64,000 nucleotides of DNA from Planoprotostelium fungivorum (Eukaryota; Evosea; Variosea; Cavosteliida; Cavosteliaceae), in contig MDYQ01000502.1 in the NCBI GenBank assembly GCA_003024175.1, positions 44,380 to 108,379 of the forward strand. The letters run 5' to 3'. The position numbers and the translations under genes were made by a program. Positions 53,883 to 64,000 of this stretch are shown here, piece by piece (within the stretch, counting starts at the first letter, position 1; the number at the start of each line of letters is the position of its first letter). Below the pieces are notes generated by a model. It searched no databases. It was not told the DNA's origin and saw only the letters and a list, made by a program, of their open reading frames with translations.

Positions 53883-55541
53883 TCAAACCTTTTGTTTTTT
53901 GTTTGCGTTTCCCTTCTCTTTCTCTTTCCAAAGAAAAGGTGAAGTCTTTGTGAGGGTCATCAACTGACAAGCCAGACCACCGATGACAACCAATCTCATA
54001 GAATCTAACGTGATTCCCATCGTCGATGTTGCCGTCTGCTCTTTCACTACCCTCCACAATAGATTTGAATCGGAAGTGAGCAGGTACATCTGCTCACGTC
54101 AATCCCTCGCTGAGTGTCACCTCACCTGGCCTCCTGTGCACAGGGACCTAGAGAACTGTTTGAGGAGTCTGGGATAGAGCTTCTGGTTCGAGTTGTGAGA
54201 ACCGTGTCTTCTACCAAAGGGAAGATCTGCCAGGATGACATCGATGCACTCCTTTCGCATGCTTCCCTGCATTGAGTCTCTGACCCACAGCTCTCCCTTC
54301 GTACGACTCATTTCCATGTTGGCTCTCGCCTGTTGAATCGATGCGTCGTACATGTCCGTCCCGATGAACTGGCTCTTGATCTTCCTCTCCTCCACAATCT
54401 TCTCCCCTATCCTTCTCAGTTCCTTTCTCTTGGCACACTCTCTTATCACCTTCAATGGGAATGGTTCCTATCCCACAGACAGGGTCCAGGACGAACTAAT
54501 GGAATGAGCCCAGGATGGATGGATCCTCTCACCTGAGGATAACGACGATGTGTTTTGAAATACTGATCGAAAGACAAGAGAACGAGGGCAGCACTCGTGG
54601 CTGGATTCAGCGAAGTGACGGGCTTGAAGCCTGTCAAGCGTTGAGAGGAGGTTGTTCACCTCCCTCACCCTCTACCACGGGGGGTGCTCGGTACCTGGCA
54701 TCCAGCTTGAAGAGGAATATGCAGATGAGCACATCTCTCCCTAGAATGATGATGGAGATCATGAGGTCATAGTGCTCCAGATCGACCTTCCATCCATATC
54801 TCTCCTGTCTGTGCTCAGGAAAAGTCTTCGTGAGTGGATGAGGAGATCTCACTTGGACGACACCTCCCAAGATAGAAGCTGCTTGTGGTGACTTGTACGC
54901 GTGGAGTCCTTTCATCGGCGGTGTCACAGGTTTCTGAGGCTCCTTTAACTTGCTCTCATCTCTGTTCTTTGGCATCTGTGGCCATCCTCTCTCACATGTC
55001 ACCCTATTCTATATCATTCTTGGATGCCAAGTCCATGTTGCAACACCTGAACTTGATCTAGAAGATGGTCAGCTGGATCTATAGGATGAAACAGACCTGT
55101 GATTCTACATCGACATTAATGTCTTTCCACAGCTTCACGGCGGTGTCCCACCTTCGTATGTCATTTATATCTTCTATTTCGTTTCGCTCACATCATGCTC
55201 TTGTTATCTTCTGTTGCGAGTTTCTTCAGGGCTTCGAACGCTTCTTCTTTCTGGTCGATGACGAGATCTCTGCTGATGCCGACGAAAGAATGAACATCGT
55301 GCACTGTCTTCAATTCCTTCACTTTGGGAAGGTAGGTCTCTGTGTTTTTTTCAATAGCTTGATAAGATTGATCCAACTGACCAGATGGCTGATTCACAGT
55401 AAAGATCACGAAGCCTTCTATGATTCCTCCCTTCTTCTCTTGTGTTGCACAGGGGAAGGAAAGTCGATCACCAAAGAGATGCTCCAACTCTTGGACTGTG
55501 ACATCCTCCAGTCCAATAGTGCAACGAGCGCACAGTGCCAT
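53883..55541 (-). CDS. THUMPD3: THUMP-domain tRNA guanine-N2 methyltransferase (THUMPD3/Trm14-like)
   Basis: It is predicted to make m2G at tRNA position 6 or 7. The start MALCARCTIGLEDVTVQELE (55541; an upstream in-frame Met lies at 55589) precedes THUMP-region blocks: GGIIEGFVIFTVNQPSGQLD, VHDVHSFVGISRDLVIDQKE. Then come GWKVDLEHYDLMISIIILGR, FKLDARYRAPPVVEG, the Rossmann methyltransferase SLNPATSAALVLLSFDQYFK, VLDPVCGIGTIPIEVIRECA (SAM-binding motif I), FIGTDMYDASIQQARANMEM and the catalytic DVILADLPFGRR (D/N-PPF-type motif). It ends with MYLLTSDSNLLWRVVKEQ, RLVVIGGLACQLMTLTKTSP and a lysine-rich tail at 53883. About nine introns. The DPxCGxGT plus DLPFG pair supports the THUMPD2/3 branch; THUMPD3 fits best. 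Confidence 0.85.
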
Positions 55542-55652
55542 CGATCTGATGTGATGTGGTGAAGAATATCTTTGTTTTATTGCTGACATCTTCTTTCCGA
55601 AGAACGGACACTTGGAAAAGTTCCGAGTTTCTCTGCCGTCGACACATATGTA

Positions 55653-56219
55653 GTATCAATGGTCCCAGGCTACCGTTTACGATCACTCCACGTAGACCCT
55701 CTCATATAACTTTCCTCAGAGAATCTGACCGGTGCCACGGACAACAACGAAGAGCACGAGATATATTGAACGAGATGAAGAAGCTGCACGAAAGAGATTG
55801 GAAGGTGACACTGATAATCTAGTTGGACAAGGACAACGAGAACAAGAACAAGGAGGGCAATCGTCAAAGAGTGTGGGGAGAGGAAAAGAAGAGATGTAGA
55901 TTGGAGCAGCAGCTCGCCGACAAAGAGAATCACAAGAATCATATAACGTACCCGTATGTCCGCGTATTAGCTCGAGTTTTCGAAGTGAGCACTCCTGCCT
56001 CCTCCCCACCAGATCTTACGCTATACACAGATAGATGTGCGCCAGAAGAACATGGGAAGTAGACAATCATTTGAATCGAAACTCTCTGATGAAGTGCAGA
56101 ATCGCCTGGATCGAACTATTCGTAATAAAGCTGTTGATACACACAATACAAAGTCAAAAGCTGAAGATGTCTATTCTCTGCTATCGTATCGTCTTGGTCT
56201 GACCCCACTCCTCCACTGA
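55653..56219 (+). CDS. Coiled-coil protein, start uncertain
   Basis: In-frame blocks read RARDILNEMKKLHERDWK, then after an 18-bp-apparent or longer intron LDKDNENKNKEGNRQRVWGE and EKKRCRLEQQLADKENHKNH with YPYVRVLARVFE. An intron of about 45 bp leads to IDVRQKNMGSRQSFESKLSD, EVQNRLDRTIRNKAVDTHNT and EDVYSLLSYRLGLTPLLH, ending at 56219. The C-terminal two exons are convincing; the N-terminus is not resolved. No family is recognised. The last 38 bp overlap the 3' end of the convergent LRR gene as annotated. Confidence 0.45.
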
Positions 56220-57040
56220 ATTATGGCATACAAACTGCAAGGCCAAGAGACCATTCACAGATTCCAGGTCAGTGGCGGTATCCTTGATGTTGAGCCACCT
56301 GAGGCTCAAGGAGATCCTCCCCGTGGCCATGTGACTCAGTGTTCCATTGTTGATCCAAGTGTATTGCAGGTTCAGCGTCTCCAGCTTGAGGTCATAGAGG
56401 GCTTCGAATCGGTTGACGGAGGTGGCAGAGATGTCGAGATTGACGAGAGAAGTGAGTGCAGCGAGGGGATCGATAGATGTGATGGCGGAGGAGCAGAGGT
56501 TGAGCTGTCTGAGGTGAGGGAGGTGAGCCAGGGGTGAAATGTCTTCCAGTCTGCCAGTGTGTGAGAGATCGAGGTCCGAGAGGAGGAGCAGGTTTTGAAT
56601 AAATAAGATGTTGTCGACAGGGCTGTAGGAGAGGGAGAGGTAGTTGAGTTGAGCCAAGGTAGAGAGCGGTGAAGGATCTTTCAGGTGGATGCAGTTGGAG
56701 AGTCTGAGGAAGCGAAGGTTGGTGAGGCTGGATAGTGCTGTACAATCGTCCCCCTCGTTCGCATCCAGACTCAATCGCTCCAGCTTCCGGCATCGGTGAA
56801 GCCCTTCCAGTGTCTTGGTACCCGAGGGAAGATACAACTCACGGAGGGAGGTGCAGTTGCACATCACTCTCCACACCTCCTCCGAGATGAACTTTCTAAT
56901 AGGCACCTGACCGTGTCACTCTTCTTCTTTTCTTCTCCGCCTCACTTCTCGAAAATCGATGGAGGCCCAGGGCATTTCCAAGATGTCGAAGATCAATTGT
57001 GTCTTGGTTGTCTCATCTAAAGATATCCGTGGTATTGGAA
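56181..57040 (-). CDS. Leucine-rich-repeat protein
   Basis: A first block near 57030-56950 (DETTKTQLIFDILEMPWASI) is joined over a roughly 43-bp intron to VPIRKFISEEVWRVMCNCTS, then eight or more LRRs of about 22 residues: LRELYLPSGTKTLEGLHRCR, LERLSLDANEGDDCTALSSL, LRFLRLSNCIHLKDPSPLST, LNYLSLSYSPVDNILFIQNL, LSDLDLSHTGRLEDISPLAH, LRQLNLCSSAITSIDPLAAL and LVNLDISATSVNRFEALYDL. The L-x2-L-x-L-S-x-(T/C)-x-I-x-D-(I/L) pattern is SDS22/internalin-like. The start codon is not identified. The N-terminal block resembles the lead-in of BTB/F-box-less LRR proteins of amoebae; the role is unknown. The stop at 56181 overlaps the neighbouring convergent gene. Confidence 0.65.
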
Positions 57041-57855
57041 ATAGACTTCCTTCACTCAAGCTCGCTAAATATCTACTCAAAACCTCAGTTATCTGCTTAT
57101 GTGACTAAAGACATCATCATCACAATGTCCGAATACCTGGCCATGGCTGAACAATTCCACGAGCCGCCCTTCATCCAATAGTCCTTCAGTAAGCCGTTAT
57201 TTGTAATAATCTCCCTCAATTTTGTGCAAACACAACGCCCTCGAAAAGCGCCTCCTAAAGTTGATCAACTGAGGTCACATTCTTCTCGTCGGGACTCAAT
57301 TTGATGAAATGTTAATTGATGAGATGCCCACCTTTCTCGGTAGTGAATATCCGAATAATCAGATATTCTGGTAGAGTGAACAAGAGAGAAGACTCCTCTG
57401 CTGTCTCGGGTTCTACTTGTTGACCGGGCACATTGGTGATCTGTTGATGTCCTGACCACCACTTCCTCCACATGCAAGCTTTTTCTCTTTATTTGTTGAA
57501 ACGTACCGCCGGTCTCTCTGATACCTCGACCAATGATCGCGACACAAAAAGTGGTCCGAAAAGAGCCCTCTTTACAACACCATCATTGTCCGAATTCTGA
57601 TGAACGTGAAGGCTTTCTCTTTATTTGTGATAAGTGCTTTGTTATGATACCATACGAACGTCGCACGATATGAGAGTGGCTCATTGTCTGGAATTGCACC
57701 GTGATCGTCATTGTAATTCGCAAAATTTTGGCGGGAATGAATTAATTCGTTCTGCGCAGTTCGCAGGTCGACATTTCTTCTCTGAGAAGAAAGTGCCAAA
57801 CACACCCGACTCAAACGGGTAGAGCATCTCTCTCAAAGTCAAAGAACAGCAACAC
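57041..57855. other. About 0.8 kb intergenic region
   Basis: This is the largest clear spacer in the window. It is AT-rich. An 18-codon frame at 57125 (MSEYLAMAEQFHEPPFIQ) and a minus-strand frame at 57572-57814 are open, but neither shows splice continuity or domain content. It probably contains the promoters of the LRR gene and the E2 gene. Confidence 0.45.
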
Positions 57856-58494
<639 letters not shown>

Positions 58495-58737
58495 GCTCTC
58501 CACTCGAACAGCTCTGTTTGAGGCTGTTCCTTGTTCTTATTGACTTCATTCTGGCCTTTATTCCATGTAAATTGAGGAATAAATACCTTGGTTACTGCAC
58601 ACGGTATTTGTTCCATGCACCACGCCCACAAACCTTCGACGATGATCAGAAGCTCGTTGCATGTCACGTCGTGAAGAGAATACAATGAAGAGAAAGACAT
58701 TGCATCAAGGGACATGAAAGGGATGAGTGAGAGATGT
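58495..58737. other. Convergent 3' spacer
   Basis: A 243-bp gap between the stops of the E2 gene and the HAM1-like gene. Open frames here are short and have no support as exons. Confidence 0.4.
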
Positions 58738-61700
58738 TTATAGACCATTCTGCACAGACGGTGGGATGGGGTCTAAATAGGTGACCTGCACGGGGTTGGA
58801 GAAGGGGATTGGCTCTCCGGTAACGATGAGGGGAGCAGCGGTTGGGACGGTATTGATGGATGCGCTGGTGTTCATCGTGGAGACAGAAGATGAGGTGTAG
58901 GCCCTCGACTCCTGCTTGATCATCTCCTTTGCCTTCTTCTGAAGCTCCTTCTCCATTCTCCTCTGAGCTCGTGTGTCTCTCTTGAACTCGTCCGTCCTAT
59001 CTCTGTCAGTCCTCTTCTTCTCGTTCCTCTCACTTGTGACGTGCGGCCCTGTTGATTCTCCTCTGAATAAATAAGTCGTTGATGCCTTGGGATCCCCTGA
59101 TACCGATCTGAAGATCATGCGTCAGTTCGACTCTCCTGTGGGACTCACCGAGGCCAAGTTCTCAGCAAAGATCTTCTCCAGTGACTTCCTGATGCGAGAC
59201 TTGAGGAGAGCGAGGGCGACGGCGCCGACGAGCTTGTGCTTGTGAGCGTCGAGGGTGATGTCCACCTTGTCAATGCCACAGATGGCCCTGGAGAACTCCA
59301 TCTTGAAGTCCTCTCCCTCGGTCAGATCGGCGTACCACTCCAAGAAGATGGAGATTCCGTCTCCGTCAAAGTCCATGGCCATCCTTCCTTCATCTGATAC
59401 TCTGGGGAATGTCTTTCGGTGGAAGTAGAAGTCGATGTTCCTCACGTGCATCCTCACTCCAGAGATGATCACCTGCATCCATCAGTCATCCCCTTCGTGT
59501 GAGAATGTCTCACGCACCTGGAAGTGGGAGCGTGTGTACGACTTTCCTCCCTCGTTGAGGGCGAGATTCATGCCGGTTTCCATGTTGAGCTGGATGTTCT
59601 GAGGGAGGATTTCGGCCCCACTGAAGATGAGATTCCTCGCTGCAAAGTCGTATTTTGGGGTGTATCCCTCGATCTGCGGGACTTGAATGTTCTCCAGCTG
59701 CTTGGAGATGAGAGGAACGAGGAGGTAGCGAAGCTGAGCGGCCGTCTCCTGGAAGACATAGAGGGAGGGTACACCGTTGGAGAAGAACATGTCGTCTGAC
59801 AGCTGACCGAATGCGTCAGCCAGTGCGATGCGATCGGGATCGTGCTTGATGGCCTTCATGATCCTCTTCGTCTCTTTGCTGGTGTTCTGCAACACCCTCT
59901 GGTACCTCTCAGACTTGACGATTGCCCTGGCTCTCTCGATGAGACGCCTCGACTCCTGCACACTCGCTTCGCTCTCGATCAGAGCGGGGTTACTCCAGAG
60001 GGTCTTGGCGTAACGGCGAAGATCTTTGATCCAGATCCTTCCCTCTTGGTCGTTTCTGAGAATGTCCACCAGAGCTTCCAAGTTGTTCTGTAACTCATCC
60101 AACTTGTACCCAGAAGTGAATCTCTCGATCAATTCCTTCAAATCCGCCCAAGCCTTTTGGGTCTGTCTCTGTCAGCGTCGTTCATCCCTCTCTTCACCTC
60201 TTCGTGTTTGTGGATCTGCTTCAACTCGGTGCCGGGTTGAGTGGACAGCATGTCCGATGTGCGGTCCAACATCTGCTTCAGGATGATGTATAGACTGTGA
60301 GCAGAAGCTCTGAAGTTTGCGTTCTGTCCGAATCGAGCGAGGACCATTCTGAGTCTCTTGGCGATCCTCTCCTTCTGCTCCTCCAACTCCTGCGCGGACA
60401 TCTTCTCTCTGTCACCTCCCTCCATTCCTCTCCTCTCACCTCTTCGGAGGCCACATTCACATGTTCCACAGGTTGAGCGACCTGGACTAGAGTGGGCTGG
60501 TTGATGACCACAGGCTGGCCGGTGGTGGGTTCGATGACCACGACAGGCTGGTATGCAACTTGACTCTGGGAGACACTGTTGTCCCCCTTAGCAATGTCTC
60601 TGACCTGCTGTGAGAGCTGGTTGAGCGATGCACCCTGCTGAAAAGAGTTGACGACGCCACTGAGGTCTCTCCTGTGAATGGATGAGTGGAGGAAGGAGAA
60701 AGGAGACTGACTTGAGGCTCTTTTGCTTCTTCTTGAGACCCTTTCCCAAGATGTCGTTGAGGGTCTTGATGGATTCCACGATGAGAGATCTGAAATCAGA
60801 GCTGGAGAGCAATTCGTTGGCAACGAGACGAGCGAGAGCGATGGAGGACTGAGTGAAACCGAGATCGTTGGAGGGTACAGGATTCAAATGGTTGACCAGC
60901 TCTCCCGCGTGCCTCATGGTCTTCTTCGATTGTTCAAAGAGGTGTTGCAGCTTCTCGTCGTAGTTCTTGGCCAAGATGAACTGTCTGGTCTTCAGTAGGA
61001 CGTCCTGGAAGGAGAGGGAGATCTGTTGTCCCTTGGGCGACATCCTCGTTCCCGAGATATTCCTCTCTGTCTCTAAGGCGAGAAGAAGATTGTCGATGGT
61101 CTGGATCATCTGGAAGTTGTAGGGCATGTCTCCGTGGGCCATGGTGCTGATGGCCTCTACCAGAGGGTTCACGTGGTTACCGTGATGTTGTGTAATGATG
61201 ATCTCGTTCCTCCTCAAATCAGCCGCTGAATCGCGTGACAGTGACTCACGTGGTTTGATTTCTGGTCTCATTTGGGTTTCTCCACCAACCAGAGGTCAGA
61301 GCAGGTACGACAACACCCTGTTTAGTGGCCGTACTATTCTCAAACTGGGCTGTTCTGAGAGGTGCAGTGTTGTAGCTGTTGGTTCCTCTTGGTGTGGTGG
61401 CCTCGGGCGCGATCTGTCCTGGCTGCTCGATGATTGGCTGCTGAAGTCCTTGCGCTCCTGTAGCGAGAGAGGGAACATTGTTGACGGAGGCTGAGGCGAT
61501 GAGAGGTTGTTTGGAGGTGGTGGTAGTGGTGGTGACTGTTCCAGTGTTTGTGGTTGTCGTGGTGAAGGTGGTTGTGGCAGTGTTGGGCAGGTATGTTGGT
61601 AATGTGTTGGCCCTCGATCTGGTTCCTGTGGGTCCATTGGGGTCGTAGGAGGCTAAACTGGCCTGGACGACACCCTGCTGCTCGACGGCAGTGGGAAAGA

Positions 61701-61902
61701 TGAGATTCGCCGTGTTGTTGGTATTGAGATCTTGGCCCTCTGGAAGCCCACGTGGAATGGTACCTTCATCTTTAAAAGTAATTACTGTTCGCGTAGACCG
61801 AGGAGCACTCCCGTCGGTGTGGGCAGCTATCCAATCTGCCCCAGTAATCTGGGTTCCTTTGAAAGGAGTATGCGTTTTCGTTGATTTCACTGACGTCGTC
61901 AT
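58738..61902 (-). CDS. HAM1-type protein (HAM1_N/HAM1_C, TULIP-like lipid-binding fold)
   Basis: A Thr/Asn/Gln-rich leader (MTTSVKSTKTHTPFKGTQIT; NTATTTFTTTTTNTGTVTTT) precedes several helical regions: MPYNFQMIQTIDNLLLALET, FTQSSIALARLVANELLSSS, FRASAHSLYIILKQMLDRTS. The long exon at 60141-59482 reads LKELIERFTSGYKLDELQNN, VPSLYVFQETAAQLRYLLVP, IEGYTPKYDFAARNLIFSGA and EILPQNIQLNME. Next comes ISGVRMHVRNIDFYFHRKTF with DEGRMAMDFDGDGISIFLEW and SRIRKSLEKIFAENL. This order, ending in a beta-rich sheet that recalls BPI/TULIP lipid-binding folds, is that of fungal HAM1 proteins (DUF5923 plus DUF4449). The tail is basic coiled coil (RAQRRMEKELQKKAKEMIKQ), then Pro/Thr-rich to 58738. Introns are short. 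Lipid transfer is inferred from fold only. Confidence 0.72.
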
Positions 61903-62390
61903 CCTGCAACCTCTTAATCTCTGATGTGAGGCAGTGAAGCGTGAAGCATGAAGGAGCGAGTTATTGCCAGCTCACCTGTTCTTGGTGTCGAATGTTAAAT
62001 AGCGGTCGTGCTCAGAGGAAGGAAAAATAATGAAACGCCGGGTCAGCCATTTTTCGTCCGAATTGCCACGACGTCGTGCGTTTGTTTATTTCCATATAAA
62101 AAGAGGGTATTATAGCGCATTTATCTACAACTAAACACACACTTGTGAGCTTGCATGCTTTATGCAGACTGGGTGGAAATCACTGCACATTATATGATAG
62201 TAGCCTTAGTGACATGGCTAACAGGGGTTTGTGGGTGGGCCTTGTGTTTCTCTTTGTGTCTGCTAAGAACATGCTTTGTGCACTCTTCAGGATGGAATAT
62301 GTTCCATTTTTCATTGTAATTGCCACCCATAATAAACACTTGGGAGTATGATGCTTGTTTGAAAGATAATATACAGTCTACAAATTAATT
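61903..62390. other. Intergenic region
   Basis: About 490 bp without a convincing exon on either strand. A plus frame at 62145-62351 is Cys/Phe-rich and looks like chance. The stretch is AT-rich, especially 62080-62400, and likely holds the HAM1-like gene promoter. Confidence 0.4.
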
Positions 62391-62842
62391 TTACTCTGTT
62401 TTTATCTTATCAAGACTTATTTGTGAATTATCGACCATAGGTAGAAGGCTCCTCCTGTAAAAAAAGTAACTCACCCAAGAATCACGGCCGTGTTCTTGGT
62501 CCTCTCGAGCCAGGTTGATGTTGCCCATGTTCGCCCGTCCATTCTTGTGTCTTCCTCCTCTTGGTCTCCTAGCTGCAGTTAATTGAAAGTGTGTATTAGA
62601 CACATACGGCAACTTACCTTTACCATTTGCGGCGTCAATAAAGTCCTTCTCAGAGAATGTGAGCCAGAGGTCTAACTCTATTTCTGTGGCTGTAGTTATC
62701 CATGTAACAGTGGCGGCCTTTGCGGCTCCGCCGACTTGTTTGTTGTTAGACGTCGAACGTCAGCGGCGAGGACGTCTCTCTTGGCGTCGATAGTTGTAAG
62801 TTGACTCAAATAAGAGTCATTTCGAGGGCGAGGAGTGGTCAT
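62391..62842 (-). CDS. Possible small gene with basic Arg/Gly-rich segment
   Basis: ATG at 62842 gives MTTPRPRNDSYLSQLTTIDA KRDVLAADV. A second block in another frame reads QVGGAAKAATVTWITTATEI, then ELDLWLTFSEKDFIDAANGK. A GTAAGT to TGCAG intron leads to RRPRGGRHKNGRANMGNINL and AREDQEH. The continuing frame ends at 62391. The intron between the first two blocks is not identified. The RG-rich part suggests nucleic-acid binding, but the model is weak. Confidence 0.35.
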
Positions 62843-63271
62843 TTCAACTGCAAAGGGTCCATCAATCTTTGGTGTATATATAACAAGAAAGAGAAATCCA
62901 AATATAAAAATAACGAATAGAACTTACCAGTGTCTTTAGAGCGTGATGTGGTGTCGTGTCCGTTTGTTTTCTTCGCGCGTTCAGAAGAAAACTTGCACCT
63001 GCGAATGCGAATCTGAACAAGGAACGAAATTGAACACAATCACATCCGATGGACAATACGACACCTACCGTTCAACCCACTCTCAGCCAGCTCATCCCAA
63101 TGGCTGCGTCAGAATAAAAAAATCCTTTATTAGTCATCTCGATAATGCAAGGAGTGATACCGTCCAGACAATCAAGATACTTCAGACCTTCTGAGCTCCA
63201 GCACAAAACGAAGGTGCTCGTCTCGTATCTGCAGAACAGATCCTCACAGTTGCGCCGTGGCGTCAGAGGAA
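62843..63271. other. AT-rich intergenic region
   Basis: About 430 bp with no supported exon. Frames on both strands are short and stop-bounded. It presumably contains the promoter of the P-loop gene that starts at 63272, or an upstream exon of it ending at a CAG near 63249. Confidence 0.4.
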
Positions 63272-64000
63272 ATGCTTGGCCAGACTGACGCTCTCGTTAA
63301 CCGTCTTCTCGAAAACGGCCTCTTCGAGTTCAACCTCCCTCCTGCTCTATGGATGGACCCTAATTCACAACAATATCAAGATATATACAACGACCTTGCC
63401 ACTCAATACCGAGCCGCCGACGGGAAACTTGAGCAGAACGGTCGTTCTGTGGAGGGTAGACTCAAGAAAAGAAAAGGATAACAAGTACGCCAAATACTGG
63501 AGGATCTATGAATATCAACCATTGCTGGAATCAGAATGGCTCTGGACTGGTGAACATGTGATCTTGGACAGAGAAAAGTCCGTTGAACATCTGTACGAGC
63601 TGATCCAGTTGTACAAAGGATGGGAGAGAACACGAGCACCCATATTCATGGTACAAGCGGTGTGTTGATGTCTGAGTCATATTGTATGTAATGAGACTCA
63701 GGCGCCTGGAGTGGGAAAGACATCTTTCATCAACTATGTTGCCTCACACTCGCTGTTTAAAGAATACAGACATATCGGTCACATTCAACTCAGAGACGGG
63801 CATTGTTTTGACGAGTAAGATGAAAGATCGAAAGGACTTGGAATTTGAGCTATTACTGAGGATCTTTGTCAAGTGAGTGATGATATGAGGAGGAGGTTGA
63901 ATGTATGAAGGTTTTTCTTTGGGGGTGTTGTGCCCAACATTTGACATCACTGATGAATTGGAAAACTCGGAGAAATCTCAGAGAAAACTCAGCAACCAAG
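63272..64000 (+). CDS. Start of a P-loop NTPase-domain protein (partial, runs off the window)
   Basis: The first Met in frame is at 63272 (MLGQTDALVNRLLENGLFEF), followed by NLPPALWMDPNSQQYQDIYN and DLATQYRAADGKLEQNG. After an intron near 63455 the next block reads NKYAKYWRIYEYQPLLESEW, DREKSVEHLYELIQLYKGWE and RTRAPIFMVQA. A roughly 40-bp intron (GTGTGTTG to CTCAG) joins to APGVGKTSFINYVASHSLFK, a clear Walker A (GxxGxGKT/S-like, here APGVGKTS), and EYRHIGHIQLRDGHCFDE. The arrangement of a short N-terminal region then a Walker-type NTPase recalls STAND ATPases or the Crinkler-type proteins found in some amoebae. The diagnostic downstream parts lie outside the window, so this is a guess. Confidence 0.6.

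Overview
This is a gene-dense stretch of eukaryotic nuclear DNA. Nearly every gene is interrupted by many very short introns (mostly about 36-60 bp, beginning GTGAG, GTAAG or similar and ending in AG), so the genes appear only as chains of small reading-frame blocks that must be joined across frames. The contents include a class I PI3-kinase, a Zn2Cys6-PAS transcription factor, a CCDC113-type axonemal coiled-coil protein, a P4 flippase, an RPEL-repeat protein and an expansin-like secreted protein. These suit a flagellate-capable amoebozoan, perhaps a protosteloid amoeba such as Planoprotostelium. That placement is inference; no rRNA or other marker is present.

Layout. 0.2-9.4 kb: an ER glycerol-3-phosphate acyltransferase (-), a GPI-anchored secreted protein (-), an RWD plus F-box protein (-) and a membrane protein with a cysteine-rich PSI-like ectodomain (+). 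9.7-16.8 kb: one large gene (+) for a class I PI3-kinase with a long N-terminal extension of repeated H-Y-G-P-M modules. 16.9-25.6 kb: an RPEL protein (-), RNA polymerase II subunit RPB11 (+), CCDC113 (-), a long coiled-coil protein (+) and a TPR protein (+). 25.7-33.5 kb: a CorA-type Mg transporter (-), a PH-domain protein with a huge K/E-rich linker (-), a mitochondrial-looking protein (+) and a TBC Rab-GAP (-). 33.6-42.7 kb: COP9 signalosome subunit 7 (+), a modular protein of unknown role (+), the zinc-cluster/PAS factor (+), quinolinate phosphoribosyltransferase (-), a HemK/PrmC methyltransferase (+) and an expansin-like protein (-). 43-55.5 kb: tRNA-Leu(AAG) (-), a P4-ATPase (-), a RING protein (+), NTF2 (+), several small mitochondrial-type proteins, a coiled-coil protein (+) and a THUMP-type tRNA methyltransferase (-). 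55.6-64 kb: a coiled-coil protein (+), an LRR protein (-), a UBE2E-type E2 enzyme (+), a HAM1-type lipid-binding protein (-) and the start of a P-loop NTPase (+).

The genes are mostly housekeeping plus signalling and cytoskeleton genes and do not form a single pathway. Packing is extreme. Convergent neighbours end 4-55 bp apart (for example 53878/53883, 31638/31657, 39137/39167), and several divergent pairs share fewer than 130 bp (17860/17905, 20707/20736, 40356/40425, 49061/49188, 33495/33623). Intergenic spacers above 300 bp are few and are listed.

The most notable observation is the tandem Tyr-x-x-Met-like array fused in frame to the PI3-kinase catalytic chain. Also notable are the RWD plus F-box architecture, an S-M-N in place of the CorA G-M-N signature, and expanded pyrimidine-rich introns in several minus-strand genes. 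Exon joins were worked out by hand from GT-AG boundaries and frame continuity, so gene ends are firmer than some internal boundaries.
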